Positions 1 through 11,590 of a stretch of DNA of 64,000 nucleotides are shown here, one piece after another. The translations under genes and the position numbers were made by a program. Each line of letters begins with the position of its first letter. Within the stretch, counting starts at the first letter, position 1. Below the pieces are notes generated by a model. The model was given only the letters and a program-made list of their open reading frames with translations. It was not told the DNA's origin and ran no database searches. The DNA is from Delphinus delphis (Eukaryota > Chordata > Mammalia > Artiodactyla > Delphinidae): contig NC_082696.1 of assembly GCF_949987515.2 (NCBI RefSeq), positions 62,442,447 to 62,506,446 on the forward strand, given 5' to 3'.

Positions 1-680
1 CTCCCTCCCTCCCCCTTCCTCTCCCTCCTCCACTTCCTATCTCATGTGCCCTTTCACACTTCACTTGCTTTCACTCCAAACCTCTTATATCAGATTAAAT
101 AGCTTCTAAATTAAACTCATTTTCTAACCCCTACCACACTTCTACTGTAACACCCAAATAACTCTGCTCAAATTAGAGAATTTAAATCAACAATATATAT
201 TGACCATTAAATCCTGTGGATTAAACTTTCAAGTTCTTACTCCCCTCCTCCTCCAGCTCCACTCTAGTTGTTGAGCCACCAATGCTCATGTTTAAGTAAT
301 TTCAACGTGCTTCTAACTCTACTAGTTTATTTCTAGTGCTTTAATCTTTTTGTTTCTAGTGTTTTAAATCTTATTCTTATCACACTCTGGTATTTTTGTT
401 TCCTGAACAGTTTCTACCACTAGTACACTCATGGAGGGCAAGGCATTTTTTATCTATATATTTGCAGTGTATTTCCTAAGCCAAATTGAAGAGAAGGGGA
501 TTGACTTGCGTCAAATGTATACAGTGAGGTGACAATACTGATAGTATAGCTATAGACATGTCAGGGAGTTCTAGAAAAGGTAATGGGTAGGTGCTCCAGT
601 GGGACCAGGGACAGAAAGGCTGACATGGAAATGAGGTTAGAAGAAAGTTATGTGATGAACCAAGGAGACTAGGCAATTAA
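1..680. other. Unassigned AT-rich DNA with pyrimidine-rich start
   Basis: The first 40 or so bases are almost pure C/T. The rest is AT-rich with only short open frames. I recognise no gene, RNA or named repeat. A 66-codon frame on the minus strand has no family resemblance I can name. Confidence 0.4.
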
Positions 681-682
681 CA

Positions 683-905
683 GAGTGCTCTCCCAACGTA
701 TACTGAAGACCTGGGCTGCCTAGATTCAAATTCCAGCTCTTCTGAGTGTTTAGTTCTGTGATCTTGGAAAATTATTTAATTACTCTGTGCTTCAGTTTCT
801 TAAACTGTCCCAGCAATAGAGGATTATAATAATAGTTACAGAAGATGATATATAAAAATGGCTTAGAGCAGTATTACAGAAATGTTATTCTTATTATTGG
901 GAAAG
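683..905 (+). repeat. MIR SINE, degraded
   Basis: The order of sub-motifs follows the MIR consensus. There is a 'gcctagattcaaattccagctc' type tRNA-derived part, then a 'ctgtgatcttggaaaa' core, a 'tctgtgcttcagtttc' block and a 'ggattataataatag' block. It is highly diverged, as expected for a family active in early mammals. Boundaries are approximate. Confidence 0.6.
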
Positions 906-3330
906 GTTGATAGCAAGGCATCATGTAGAGATCTAGTATTAAAGAATTGGAGTAATGTTATCAAAACTGTGGCTTAGCAAAAGGAACAAAAAAAAGACAC
1001 AATCATGAGAACTAAGTTTCTTAGGTCAATGGTTTTGGAGAAGCACAAGAAAAAAAGCCCAGGTGCTAACACTGGATCTAATTTGGGACAGGACCAAAAC
1101 TACAAACAGGGACCTGTAAAGGGAAAATTGTCAAATGGTCCCTGAAATGAGGAGTAGAATGGTGAAGTGACAGGATACTAGAAAGGCCCTTAAAGATGGT
1201 TTGGAAATATAGTCAGACTTTAAAAACATATATGGGGAAAAATGATTATCTGAGCTTCAGACAAACAACTGATAAGTGAATGTTTACAAAGAATTTCATT
1301 TAAAAATTGTCTACTTTTATCTCATTTAGAATGATAAAATTATCTACTTTCTGTTTTTAACATTCAGAAACAAAATGAATTCCAGTAGACTTGACATATA
1401 CAGATGATAATTTAAATTGCTAAAGAGTGCTAAAAATTTAAATTATACATTCATGATAGTCAATGTTCCACACCACTCCACACCACTCACAGCATCTACG
1501 TGAGGTCAAACTGGCCATAGAAGCCTTCAGTTTTCTGTTTCTTTATGACACCAGTCTGGATCTTCTTTTGCCCTTTCACCTTCTTTCTCAGTTAGAGGCT
1601 ATCACACCATACCAGAATATTTTCTATTTCTTTCTAATTATGGCCATCAAAATAAAGTATTACAACATAAAGTTATGTGCAAGGAGCCAGCTGAGTGTTA
1701 AAACTGTTCATTTGCCCAAAACCCTGTCAGAGAGTTCTCAAAGGCAGTGTGACCTCCCTCCAAAGGGCACAAAGGATGAAGGGAGCATCTATTCATGCTT
1801 TATGCTATTGCCTCCCAAATTCACAGTGGCTTGGAGGAGCAGAGTAAAAGAGGGAAAATGAGAGCAGCCACACCTAGTTAGAGTGGCTATACCCTTTTTC
1901 TTACTGCTCAGAGCAGTACAGAGGTCACAATAATCCAAAAGAGAGCTTCATGGAAGGGGTGTCAGTTCCCTAAGTCAGAGCTAAGAAAACAGTTCTAGTT
2001 TACTACAAGAGAAAGTAATAGGGGGACAAGTAGTAGGAAAGTTACTATCCGATTAGCCCTTCACATTTGTCTCAGATCTGACCTTATTTAATATTGTCAG
2101 CAAAGTGGAATTTATAATTCATCTATAACTCAAAATAACTGATTCAATAAAATATATTGAATAATGCAAAAAAGCCTGTTTATATTGTTTTTCAAAATTA
2201 AAACTTATCTAAAACATTTTTTTTTACATTTTTGTTTTATACTGTAGGAGGTTTTTATTCTATAAGTGAATAATGGTTTAAAGTGTCAAATCTAAAATTA
2301 GCCTAACTTCTTCCTGAGTATTGAGAAGAGGTGAGTCAATGGAGTAGTTTATGAGTTAATAGAGCCTACGCTTTAGAATTAATGAAAGAAAAGAAACTAC
2401 TCACTGGTCCATATAAAGCAGAATTGTTCTAGTATCAGCAATAAAGCAGTGACATAAATATAAAAAGACCAAAATAAGCTTTTTAATGCACACCGCTCAC
2501 TCTCTGTTGTATAATTTTTTTCATTGCTTCTGTATCTTTATAATTGGACTAATCTTTTTTGACATGAATAAGGATGCATTTAAATTCTAAGTCTGGCATC
2601 TTGACACTTTCAGAGGACACTTAGGATGAAAGCCACATAAGTAGCTAAATTAATTAATGTATATCAATTTTTCTTGATATCCTTCATTTGCCACCCCATC
2701 TCCTTGATGGTTGGTTATAGCATTTAAATGTTGATGTTTCTCCATAGTTCATATCCAAAGGCATTAATGAACTCAAATTGCTTTTCACATTCTCATTTTT
2801 AAGGATTTATGGTAGGATGAAGTAGTAACACATGGTAACTTCCACCAGCCTGTAGTACCAGCTGGTGGTGCTTGGTTGTTAAATAATCACCCAGCTTTGC
2901 TTTTTTCATCTGGAGAAAGGAGGATTAGTAATACATTTAACATAAGAATTTAAAAAATAATAATGATAAGCATAATGTCCTTGATAATATCTATAGAGGA
3001 GTGAGGTTAATCATCACTGAAAATTTTTCATATTCTCTGCGGATTGGTTAAACTGATGAACAGCCAAGAACAAATTTGCACAACAGTTTAGCAGGTGGAC
3101 TAAGAAAACATACTAGTGGGAGGAGATGAGGTCATTAGAATACAAGTTAAGAGTGACTATGGGCAGTGTACTAGAACACACCACTTGAATTATATGCCAT
3201 GGGTATTTTTATAACCTCTGCTGTATTACTAACTTAAATAATATAAGTTTATTTTTTGTTGTTACTGAATATTGGCTTGCTTTTCTTGTTCGTATTTTTC
3301 CAGAAGTTATATTAATTCAAATAATAGTTA
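906..3330. other. Unassigned AT-rich DNA
   Basis: There is no named repeat or gene that I can support. A 132-codon open frame at 1463-1861 (+) starts in a short duplicated phrase (ccacaccactccacaccact). It shows no domain and lies in low-complexity AT-rich sequence, so I treat it as chance. Confidence 0.4.
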
Positions 3331-3334
3331 CTTG

Positions 3335-3525
3335 AATAAAACTTTATAAAGCATTTCCAAAAGTACCCACACAAACTAATATGAACAATATCATCAATAT
3401 TCAGTTTTACAGATACGGCAGCCAACGCATAGGAAAGTATTTCAGTAGCAATTACAAAGTCAATCAAAAAGCAGAGTCAGGATAGAATACAGTCTTCTGA
3501 AACAAACCCCTCATTCTGATGACAC
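3335..3525 (-). repeat. Possible MIR SINE, antisense
   Basis: A run resembling the antisense MIR order is present: a 'cagttttacagatacgg' block, then 'aggaaagtatttcagtagcaa', then a 'gagtcaggatagaa' block. Divergence is high, so this is tentative. Confidence 0.35.
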
Positions 3526-4640
3526 TCTGCTAAAAGGAATGGAGTTAGAGACACAGATCAGTCATTTATTAATTACAAAATATCTATGATTTTTGTAATT
3601 TCTCCTGAATGCAATGGTCCTTATTTATGCTTCTTATATATCTTTTGTATAAATGATTTCATTAATTAACATGTGTTTGTCAGTTCATAATTAACAGACT
3701 ACTTTTTGTTTTTTCCCTAGTCATAACAGTATACATTGGGTATGGCCACCTGATGGGTAGAACTGTACTCTACACCACTCACTACAAGCCAGTGGTTCAG
3801 TTGGAACCAAGATAAAAACTTCACAATTTATTTAAAACAGGCAATGTAATTTCCGTTAAAAATCAGTCCTGTAAAGGTATTTCTACCCCAATTCTTAGCT
3901 CTTACCCTATAAACAAATTAAACAATAAAAGAATTCAACAACAAAAAGTCATTTTCAGTGAAAGGAGGAATAGTCAAAAACCAAAAAGTGTAAAGAGTAA
4001 TTGTAAAATGCAGTAATATTAATCAAATCAAGGGAAGAACTTGAAAAGTAGAAACATGTCATAGTAGGAACATGACCCTGAAGGTTACTGAGCAAAACAG
4101 GAAAAAGAAAGAAGCACTGGAAGCAAATATATTACTATGTAAGATTTATCTAAACACAAAAATATTTGACATATCAATATTTGTAAATGAGATTCAGTTG
4201 TTTTGAAAGAGTGAATGCTCTCATATTTGATCAAAAATAAAAGCTCCATCCCCTGCCATATGCTATATAATTACTTGAAAATTAAAGAAAAAAAACTATT
4301 TGGTAAATGTAAATCAAAAGAAATCAATAGTGATATTAGTATTAAGAGGTCAAATTTAATACAAAAAGTATAAACTGAAGCAAAGAACTTTACAATGATA
4401 AACTGCAAAAATCTACAATGGAAACATATTAAGAAATTTTCTGTATGGATCAGAATTCAGAAATCAGACATTTCCGTGAATACAAAAAGGAATAAACAAA
4501 ATAATTGTAGGAAACAAACTCAGTCTATTACTGTTTACATAGGCATAAACAAGTGAAAATATTGAGAATATTAATAACACTTAAATACTGTAAACTAATA
4601 GAGAAGGAGACATAAAATTCTCTTTATTTTACTTTGGATC
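3526..4640. other. Unassigned AT-rich DNA
   Basis: A-rich sequence with no gene or confidently named repeat. Parts may be old L1, because the following 2 kb is L1-derived. Confidence 0.35.
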
Positions 4641-4644
4641 TTTT

Positions 4645-4682
4645 CACACACACATACACACATAAACACACACGCACACACC
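4645..4682. repeat. (CA)n microsatellite, imperfect
   Basis: An interrupted CA-dinucleotide run, broken by TA, AA and CG steps. Confidence 0.8.
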
Positions 4683-4689
4683 TTCAAAT

Positions 4690-4866
4690 ATATTTTATGC
4701 GTTGAATATAAACAATGTGCTTTCATTTCTCATGCCCATGAAACATGAAAACAGACCCTGATAAGGTCTGTTTATACTTCAAGAAACCCTATAAAAAACA
4801 GAAATAGTACATACTGTATTTTCTGGTCATAATGCAATGAAATCACAAGTGAGTATACATGAACCC
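4690..4866 (+). mobile_element. Old L1 ORF2 fragment
   Basis: A stretch that resembles the middle of L1 ORF2: a 'aacagaaatagtacatactgt' block, then a 'ctggtcataatgcaatgaaat' block (the conserved 'ctgatcacaatggaattaaa' region). All frames are broken. It contains a perfect 9-bp hairpin at 4749-4773 with a 7-nt loop. Confidence 0.4.
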
Positions 4867-4867
4867 T

Positions 4868-5075
4868 AATGTGAACTATGGTCTTTGGATGATAATGATT
4901 TGTCAGTGTAGGGTTCATCAATTATAACAAATCATACCAGCCTGGTGGGGAATATTGATAAGAAAGGAGACTGTGCATGTGGCGGGCGGGGAGAGGAGAG
5001 GGGCTATTTGGAAAATCTCTGTACCTTCCTCTCAATTTCACTGTGCTCCTAAAACTGCTCTAAAAAATAAAGGGT
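4868..5075 (+). mobile_element. L1 3' UTR end (L1M-type)
   Basis: This matches the end of mammalian-wide L1 3' UTRs. It has a 'gtagggttcatcaattataac' block, a 'ggtggggaatattgataa' block, 'ctctgtaccttcctctcaat' and finally 'aaaactgctctaaaaaataaa'. It lies between ORF2-like pieces of another L1, so it probably inserted into an existing L1 copy. A similar tail ends the L1 near 31780. Confidence 0.65.
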
Positions 5076-5079
5076 GTTA

Positions 5080-6665
5080 AAAATTAGTAATATCAATCAC
5101 CTTGAATTTACAAAAAATCCAAACAAAAACATCCAAAGCTCTCTTTTTAAAAATTCCTGTTGGCAGAGTGAAAACCAATACCTAATTTGCATACTGTCTA
5201 GAAAGAAGTATAATAAAAACACAACGTATCAGTTCCTAGGCACACAGTTAAAGAAGTTCTCAGATGAAGATATATGCCCTAAACACTTTCATTTTCTAAA
5301 TAATAAATATTTAAAATAACAGACTTAAGCATTCAACGAAAAATGATAGAAAAATATGGCTGAGATAAATATAAGGAAAGGTGGAAAAAGTATTAATAAA
5401 GATGGAAGAGGAAATAAATGAGTAATTTAAAAAATTAATAAATACAAAATAATAAAATAGTAAATCTATAACAATCTATAACCTTTTTTCTTAATCAAGA
5501 AAAAAGGTGAGTGTAGAAAGCACATAATTAAAAATAGAAATGCCTAAATAATCAGGATAAAGGGACACGTCAGAAATAATTATGATGATAATTTGTTAAA
5601 TACTGTTCAAATAAATTTGGAAACCCTGGATGAAGTAAATAATATTTTGCAAAAATATACCCTGTCCTTAATGTCCAGTATAGCATCAAAAATTACTGGT
5701 TCTTCAAAAGTAAACCAGTATAACCATGAAAGAACTGAATGTGGGAGGAGATATTTGCAATGCAGACTAATATTAAGATTTTATAAAGAATTCACAAATC
5801 TACATGGAAAAGGCTGAAAATCTAATAGAAATATAGGCAAAAGATTTGACTATTACCTTTGTAAAGAGCATATCCTTCTGGATAGTGAACATATTGTTTA
5901 ACATCATTAGTCATCAGGGAAATGCCTAGTTAAACCACAATAAATTACAAATATGTACCAGATGACTATTTGTTGGTGAGGAGGCAGTGTTGATGAGGAG
6001 GTAGGGCAACAAGAACTCTCATACACTCCTACTAGAAGTGTAAATGGGTACAACCACTTGCAAACACTGTCAATATCTATTAAAGCTGAAAATAAGCAAA
6101 TCCTGTGAACCAGTAATTCCTCCCCTATGTATACACACAACAGAAATAGATAAGTATGCACTCCCAAAGATATATACAAGAATATTTATAGCCACTTTAA
6201 TTTAAGACAAGCAAAAATTGGAAACAACTTAAATGTCAATAAACAGGAAAATATATAAATATATTGTGGCCAGTTCATAAAATAAGTAAGAGTGGTGAAC
6301 TCATGCTTCTACACATGGTGATAAAAAGAAAAAATAATTCGTGCTACTAGCAAAATCTTGGATCAATCCTAAAAAGTATGGATTTTAAAAAAAGCCAGAC
6401 GCTGTAATTTCAATTACACAAAGTTCAAAAACATACCAAAACCCTTTATGGTAGTAGAAATCAGAATAGTGGTTACCTTTGGGGGCATAAATGAATGGCA
6501 GAAGGCAAAGAGAGACTTCTGAAGTGTTGGTAACGTTCCATATGTTCATCTGTGTTATGGTCATATTAATGTGTTTAACTTATAAAAATACTTTGAGCTG
6601 TAACTGAGATTTTCTTTATTTCAATGTTTTTTCCAGAAAAAAAAAATTTAAAGAACACTTTTAAA
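5080..6665 (+). mobile_element. Old L1 (ORF2 to 3' end), frames destroyed
   Basis: Scattered ORF2 landmarks appear in sense order. They include a 'caaataaatttggaaaccct' block near 5610, the 'catcattagtcatcagggaa' block near 5905, 'tcctactagaagtgtaaatg' near 6027 and the 'aacaacttaaatgtcaataaac' block near 6222. They end in an A-rich tail near 6640-6665. No frame longer than 90 codons survives. The part before about 5580 is weaker. Confidence 0.55.
5481..5508. repeat. Perfect 12-bp inverted repeat (hairpin)
   Basis: ACCTTTTTTCTT at 5481-5492 and AAGAAAAAAGGT at 5497-5508 are exact reverse complements with a 4-base loop. The sequence is homopurine/homopyrimidine within each arm. No function is implied by the sequence alone. 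Confidence 0.85.
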
Positions 6666-8000
6666 ACTTTAAGAAAAAATGAATAACCCAACAGAAGGAT
6701 AGTTACAATTTATGATTAGGTAATTTGCAAAAGCAGGTAAGCAAATGTTTCTTTCCAGAGAAATAATATACAATTAAAATTATAATAAGATAGCATTTGT
6801 CCAGTTTCTGAAGATAAAAAATAATATGTCAAGGTTTTATGAGGCTGTGGTGGAATGACATTCTAATATGTGCCTATTGACTATGTAAAAGAGCACAGTA
6901 TTTCTAAGGAAAAATGTGGCAATATATTTAAACCAAACAAAGTAAAACGTAAAATGTCTATATTCATGAGCTAATTATTTAATCCTTAGCTTTTTATGCA
7001 AAGATCAAATAATTCAAAGAAAGATGTTAGCACAAGAACTATGTAAGAGAAAAATCAAATGATAAACTATAAAAATAAGTTACGATATAAAATATCTGTG
7101 CTTTTCAAACATTAAAACATGTTGGAAATAATATTTAATAACACTGGAAATAATGAAAAATATTATTAATTGACAAAATAAGTTTATAAGATGGCATGTA
7201 TGATATGAACCTTATTTCCGGGGGAAAAGTTATATGCATATCAGCACACCCCATATCAAGAAAGACACATCAAAATTATAATTATCTTTCGTTAATTTTC
7301 TATATTATGTATTAATTAGTAGTGTATTAAGCAGAAAATAATTTTATCTAAAATACATATTTGTGCAACTAGATCTAAGTGTAAAAACACACAAAGTCCT
7401 GAAAACTTGGGTCCCTGGCACCCTGTGATTTTTTTCAGGGAATGGAGAGGATGTATTTGAGCATTCACTGATCTTACTTTTTATGGTATTGTTGTTCTGT
7501 GTTTCTAGTGCTTAACTGGAATGCTTGGCACATGGAATATTGTCTAAGTTTCGATCCCCACTCACCCGGTATACTGGGTGTTCTTCTGCTGGACACACCA
7601 GCGCAGCCATTTTCAGTAGTCTTATTATTTCTTTATGTCCATGCAGGTCTACTGCATGATTTTCTGTTGAGATTCTGAACAGACACCACTATCATTAACC
7701 CAGAACTGCTATCAGTCATAATTTATTACAACCTTGAACTCACTTCCAAATATAGGTTAAACATTTTTCAGCTTTCTGTGAATGATATCTCAGAGTAAAA
7801 CCTATGAGACAACCTTGGGTGCATTCCTTTATTAGTGACAGTTTCTTATCTCAGTCAAAAGAGCATTCAGATTATTTAGGAAGTCAGTTCTATTTTAATA
7901 AACAACGTTTATTGGCCCCTCTAGACCTTGAAATCATGTATGATGACTGTGTCATAGAGTCTAACTTCTATAAATATTCCTTGTCATATTAAAAAGTAAG
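6666..8000. other. Unassigned AT-rich DNA
   Basis: No gene or clear repeat. A short phrase near 7518-7545 ('gaatgcttggcacatggaat') resembles the 3' end of an L2 or MIR, but is too short to call. A 62-codon frame at 7804-7992 (+) has no recognisable domain. Confidence 0.35.
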
Positions 8001-8002
8001 GA

Positions 8003-8235
8003 ATGGAAATTAACATTTATTAATCACCAAGCTCATGTCAAGCACAATGCTGGACACTTCTTATTGTGTAAAAATATTTCATTCTTATAATGACTCTTGA
8101 GAGGCGGGAAAGATCATTTTTTACTGAAGACAGAAAAGTAAAGCTCAGAAAAACTAGAGGATTTCAAAATGATTAAAAAAAAATAGTATGTGGCAGAACT
8201 GGTATACGTTTGTGCCTAAGTCCAAAGATCAAATG
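8003..8235 (-). repeat. MIR SINE, antisense
   Basis: This follows the antisense MIR consensus: 'taacatttattaatcaccaa', 'caagcacaatgctggacact', 'ttcttataatgactcttgag', a 'ctgaagacagaaaagtaaag' block and 'gtggcagaactggtatacg'. Degraded but collinear over more than 200 bases. Confidence 0.7.
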
Positions 8236-8284
8236 GGCTATACTGGATAAACCTACATGTGCTGAGAACCTAAAACTTCCATCG

Positions 8285-8545
8285 GGAGGCAGCACAGCAT
8301 AATAATCAGGACCTTCTGCTCAGGATTCAGACCACCTTAGTCTGAATGCTGGTTTCAACACAATGGCTATATGACTTAGGTAAGGAAAATTATTTAACAT
8401 CTCTTAGCACTACTGTCTGGGTATAAAAGTAGTTTATACTCTGTCAGGTTATTATAAGGATTAAATTAATTTATCTAATTATCACAATTAATGAAAATAA
8501 TTTAGTAGTGCATGATACATGGTAAACATTTAATCATTGTTAGCT
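8285..8545 (+). repeat. MIR SINE, sense
   Basis: Collinear with MIR: 'gcagcacagcataataatca', then 'agtctgaatgctggtttcaa', 'ctatatgacttaggtaagg', 'atttaacatctcttagcac', 'aggttattataaggattaaa' and a 'gatacatggtaaacattt' end. It sits about 50 bases from the antisense MIR to its left, making an inverted pair. Confidence 0.75.
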
Positions 8546-9520
8546 ATAACTCTGATTTTCTTTCTTATTATTACTATTAGCCAATTCATTTTTTACGATA
8601 AGCAGTACCCTGATTTATTTAAAAAAGAAGGTGGAATCACCTTATGACTTGCTCCAAACACAAGAAATTCAATAAATATACTAACTGAAATAATTTTCTG
8701 TCATTAAGTACAAATGTTATAAACTACTGCTGAAAGTTTTTCCTCAAGTTCGTTGCTGTACTTATTTATGCTTTTGAGAGGGATGAAGTAGTAGAGTTCT
8801 ATTAATTTAATTTTTTAGAAATAAAAAAATATTTAGAACAAATTTACACATCAAATAAAACATCTGTTGATTAGTGACTTAGTGAAGATTTTCAACATCC
8901 TTCAGCACTGAAATTTTCACCATGGCTTTTTTAAGAATTTAGTATTTCAACCTAATAGGACTCAAATTTTTTTTTAATTTCCCTCAAAAAGTTTATTTAA
9001 TGTTTCACAATTTCTTACCATGTATTAAATGAAGGAAATTGGCTAAACACATGATGTTTCTTTGTGAAACATTTGTTGATAATTTAAAAGTTAATTATTT
9101 CAAACTTATTTCTTCCCAAATGCACATGGCTGCTATAAAAGAAGACTGACATAACTTCTCATATATAAGATTTCTTTTCCTTTCTTCTTTGTCACGGGGT
9201 TTACACTTTTTGAGGTACTTTCTAAAAAACCATTTGAGACTTTCTATCCGAATGAACATATCTGAGTGGAAAAACAGCAATAAAAACAATAGAAAATTAT
9301 AGCGAGTTCAAAGTTGAGAGACCGGCTCACATTTTGTCCTTACCTTTGCCTAACAGGATCTTAGTAAAAAATCATTTAGTGTTTCTGTGTCATTTACAAA
9401 AGGTAAATAAAGATTTCTAACATTATATTTCCTCAAAATTTAAATGAAGATTTATGGCATTATGCCCATTGTAGGGTTCAAAGTCCTTTGAGACACATAG
9501 AAACAAATATAAGAATTATT
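8546..9520. other. Unassigned AT-rich DNA
   Basis: No gene, RNA or named repeat seen. Open frames are short and low-complexity. Confidence 0.4.
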
Positions 9521-9814
9521 CATTTGTTCATCTAATAGATATGTATCAGAACCTACCATGAACCAGGACATTTCTCAGCTCTGGGACAGCAAAGAGCATA
9601 TTCTCCATTCTTGCAGCATTGTGTACTGAGTGAAGAGGATGAATAGTCAATAAATTACAAATCAACAAAGTAATTTCAGACTGTGGTTAGTTTTATTAAG
9701 AAACTAATATTGAATGATACTGAAGAAGGGAAATAGCTTTATATTGCCTCATGGTCAGGGTTACTTGGAATGAAATCTGAGATCTAAGAAACAAGTCTGC
9801 TACTTGAAGATCCA

Positions 9815-9822
9815 GGTTAGAA
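9815..9822. repeat. MER1 target-site duplication, left copy
   Basis: ggttagaa, matching the right copy ggttagag at 10172-10179 at 7 of 8 positions. Eight bases is the expected length for hAT transposons. Confidence 0.8.
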
Positions 9823-10171
9823 CAGGGGTCCCCAACTCCCAGACCATGGACCTGTAGCGGTCCATGGTCTGTTAGGAACCGGGCCGCACAGCAGGAGGTG
9901 AGTGACAGGCGAGTGAGCGAAGCTTCATCAATATTTACAGCTGCTCCCCATCCCATCGCTCCCATTACCTCCTGAGCTCCACCTCATGTCAGCATTATGG
10001 AGAGTTGTATAATTATTTCATTATATATTACAATGAAATAATAATAGAAATAAAGTGCACAATAAATATAATGCACTTGAATCATCCCCAAACCACCCCC
10101 ACACCCTAGTCCATGGAAAAATTGTTTTCCACGAAACTGGTCCCTGGTGCCAAAAAGGTTGGGGACCGCTG
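9823..10171. mobile_element. MER1-type hAT-Charlie nonautonomous DNA transposon
   Basis: The element begins CAGGGGTCCCCAAC and ends in the reverse complement GTTGGGGACCGCTG, the terminal inverted repeats of MER1. The body carries the family's 'aaccgggccgcacagcagga' and 'gtccctggtgccaaaaaggt' blocks. An 8-bp duplication flanks it (7 of 8 identical). It is 349 bp long, inserted in an L2, with no transposase. Three open frames of 64 to 89 codons across it are incidental. Confidence 0.9.
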
Positions 10172-10179
10172 GGTTAGAG
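10172..10179. repeat. MER1 target-site duplication, right copy
   Basis: ggttagag, paired with 9815-9822. Confidence 0.8.
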
Positions 10180-10700
10180 TATTCAAGACATTAAGGAAGA
10201 GCCTCTCTGTAGAAAAGGAAGAAAAGATGTGTGTAGTGTCTGAGGGACAGAAAAAAGATGGTATGGTCAAAACATAGATACCTGGACAAAATAACTGGAG
10301 ATGAGGTCTTGCAAAGATCTGTAGAGTTTTCATTTTAGAATTTTCAGCAGTGTACACTAGGTATCATTTTCCTTTAAAAAAAAAAATCACTCTAGCTTCA
10401 CTTTGAGAATGGATTATATTGAAGAAAAAGGGAATAAGGGAATTCTGTTTTTGTGGTTGTGCAGGTAAGAAAGGATAGTGACTTAACCCATGGAGGTTAC
10501 AAAGGTGATGGAGATAAGCAAGAATGAGCTATAGTTTGGATGTAACCCATGGTGAATTGAGTATCAAAGTGTGAGTGATATAGAGAATGCCTACCTTTTG
10601 GTTCTGAGTAACTGGGTAGTTGATGTTGTCAGCCACTGAGGTAAGGCGGAAGAGTTTGGTGGAACTAGTGTTCTCACTTTTCACATCGTCACTTTCACAT

Positions 10701-11079
10701 CATCATCACTTTTTATCATCACTTTCCTCATTTCATATTAATTTTCAGCCTATGTAGAATAATGTTTTGAGCAGACTGATATATGTTCTTAGTTCCCAAT
10801 ACTAAGAATTATCTGGGTAGAGGAAGTTCCCTAAGGAAACTTCTGATAGGAAACTGTTGGAGGGTTCTCTTTAAGACACGACAATCAGTGAAAACAATTT
10901 AGAGAAATTTCAAGATTTACAGAAACTTGTGTTGGTGGACTATAAGAATATGCATTAATAACTGAACTCTAAGGAGAATAATAATAATAAAATCAATAAC
11001 AATACATTGAATAAGTAAAAAAATTAATCTTTTACCCCTTATTATTTGCGTAACTTCACTTAAGCCATGGTCCTTGCTC
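10701..11079. other. Unassigned DNA
   Basis: Includes a short tandem-like run around 10678-10720 built on 'tcatcactttt/tcacatcatca' units. No gene seen. Confidence 0.35.
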
Positions 11080-11590
11080 TGGTTACTTATTACTGTATTA
11101 CTAATTATCTTAAAATTTAGCAACTTAAAATGACAGCAATCATTAATTTTGCTTGCGAATCTGCAGTTTTTGCAGATCTAGACACGAATGGCTTTTCTGC
11201 TTGATGTAGCATCACTAGGATGGGTGGAGTGAAGTTGGAGGATTCACTTCCAAGGTGGCTCACTCAGATGGCTGGCAAATTGGTATTGGCTGTCAGCTGG
11301 TAGCTCAGTGAGGGTGTAATCTGGGTGCCTCAGATGAGCCTCTCCATGGGTCTGCATGTGCTTCCTCACAAACTGGCAAGTGATTTCAATCAGCAGGTGT
11401 TCCAAGAGGCCCAGATGGAAGCAGCGAGGCTTTCAACTTAGGCTTAGAAATCTCAAAACATTCCTGCAATATTCTATTGGCCAAACAATTCACTGAGGCC
11501 AGCTCAGATTCAGGGTAAGGGAATTAAACACCACCTTTCAGAAGTAGTAGAAAAGAATGTGTAGTCATCTTTACCACAGACCATCTTAAT
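11080..11590. repeat. Ancient dispersed mammalian repeat, family not assigned
   Basis: Phrases such as 'ttagcaacttaaaatgacag', 'aagaggcccagatggaagca' and 'caatattctattggccaaac' recur in a well-known old mammalian repeat. I cannot name the family with confidence; an old LTR (MaLR-like) is possible. It is slightly more GC-rich than its flanks. Confidence 0.5.

Larger units (their letters stand above)
9525..10700 (-). mobile_element. L2 LINE 3' portion, antisense (interrupted by MER1)
   Basis: The left edge carries the antisense L2 terminus, a 'atttgttcatctaatagata' block followed by 'accatgaaccaggacatttc' and 'gggacagcaaagagca'. To the right of the inserted MER1 come the 'aatcactctagcttcacttt' block and the 'ttctgagtaactgggtagtt' block, in the order expected for antisense L2. 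It has no coding capacity left. It is a different copy from the L2 at 14.5 kb, because both contain the 'atcactctgg' segment. Confidence 0.6.

Noticed and set aside
1463..1861. 132-codon plus-strand frame
   Set aside because: No domain, no codon bias, no neighbouring splice or promoter context; compatible with chance in 64 kb.
9696..10357. Minus-strand frames of 83 to 89 codons
   Set aside because: They span the MER1 transposon and L2 flanks.
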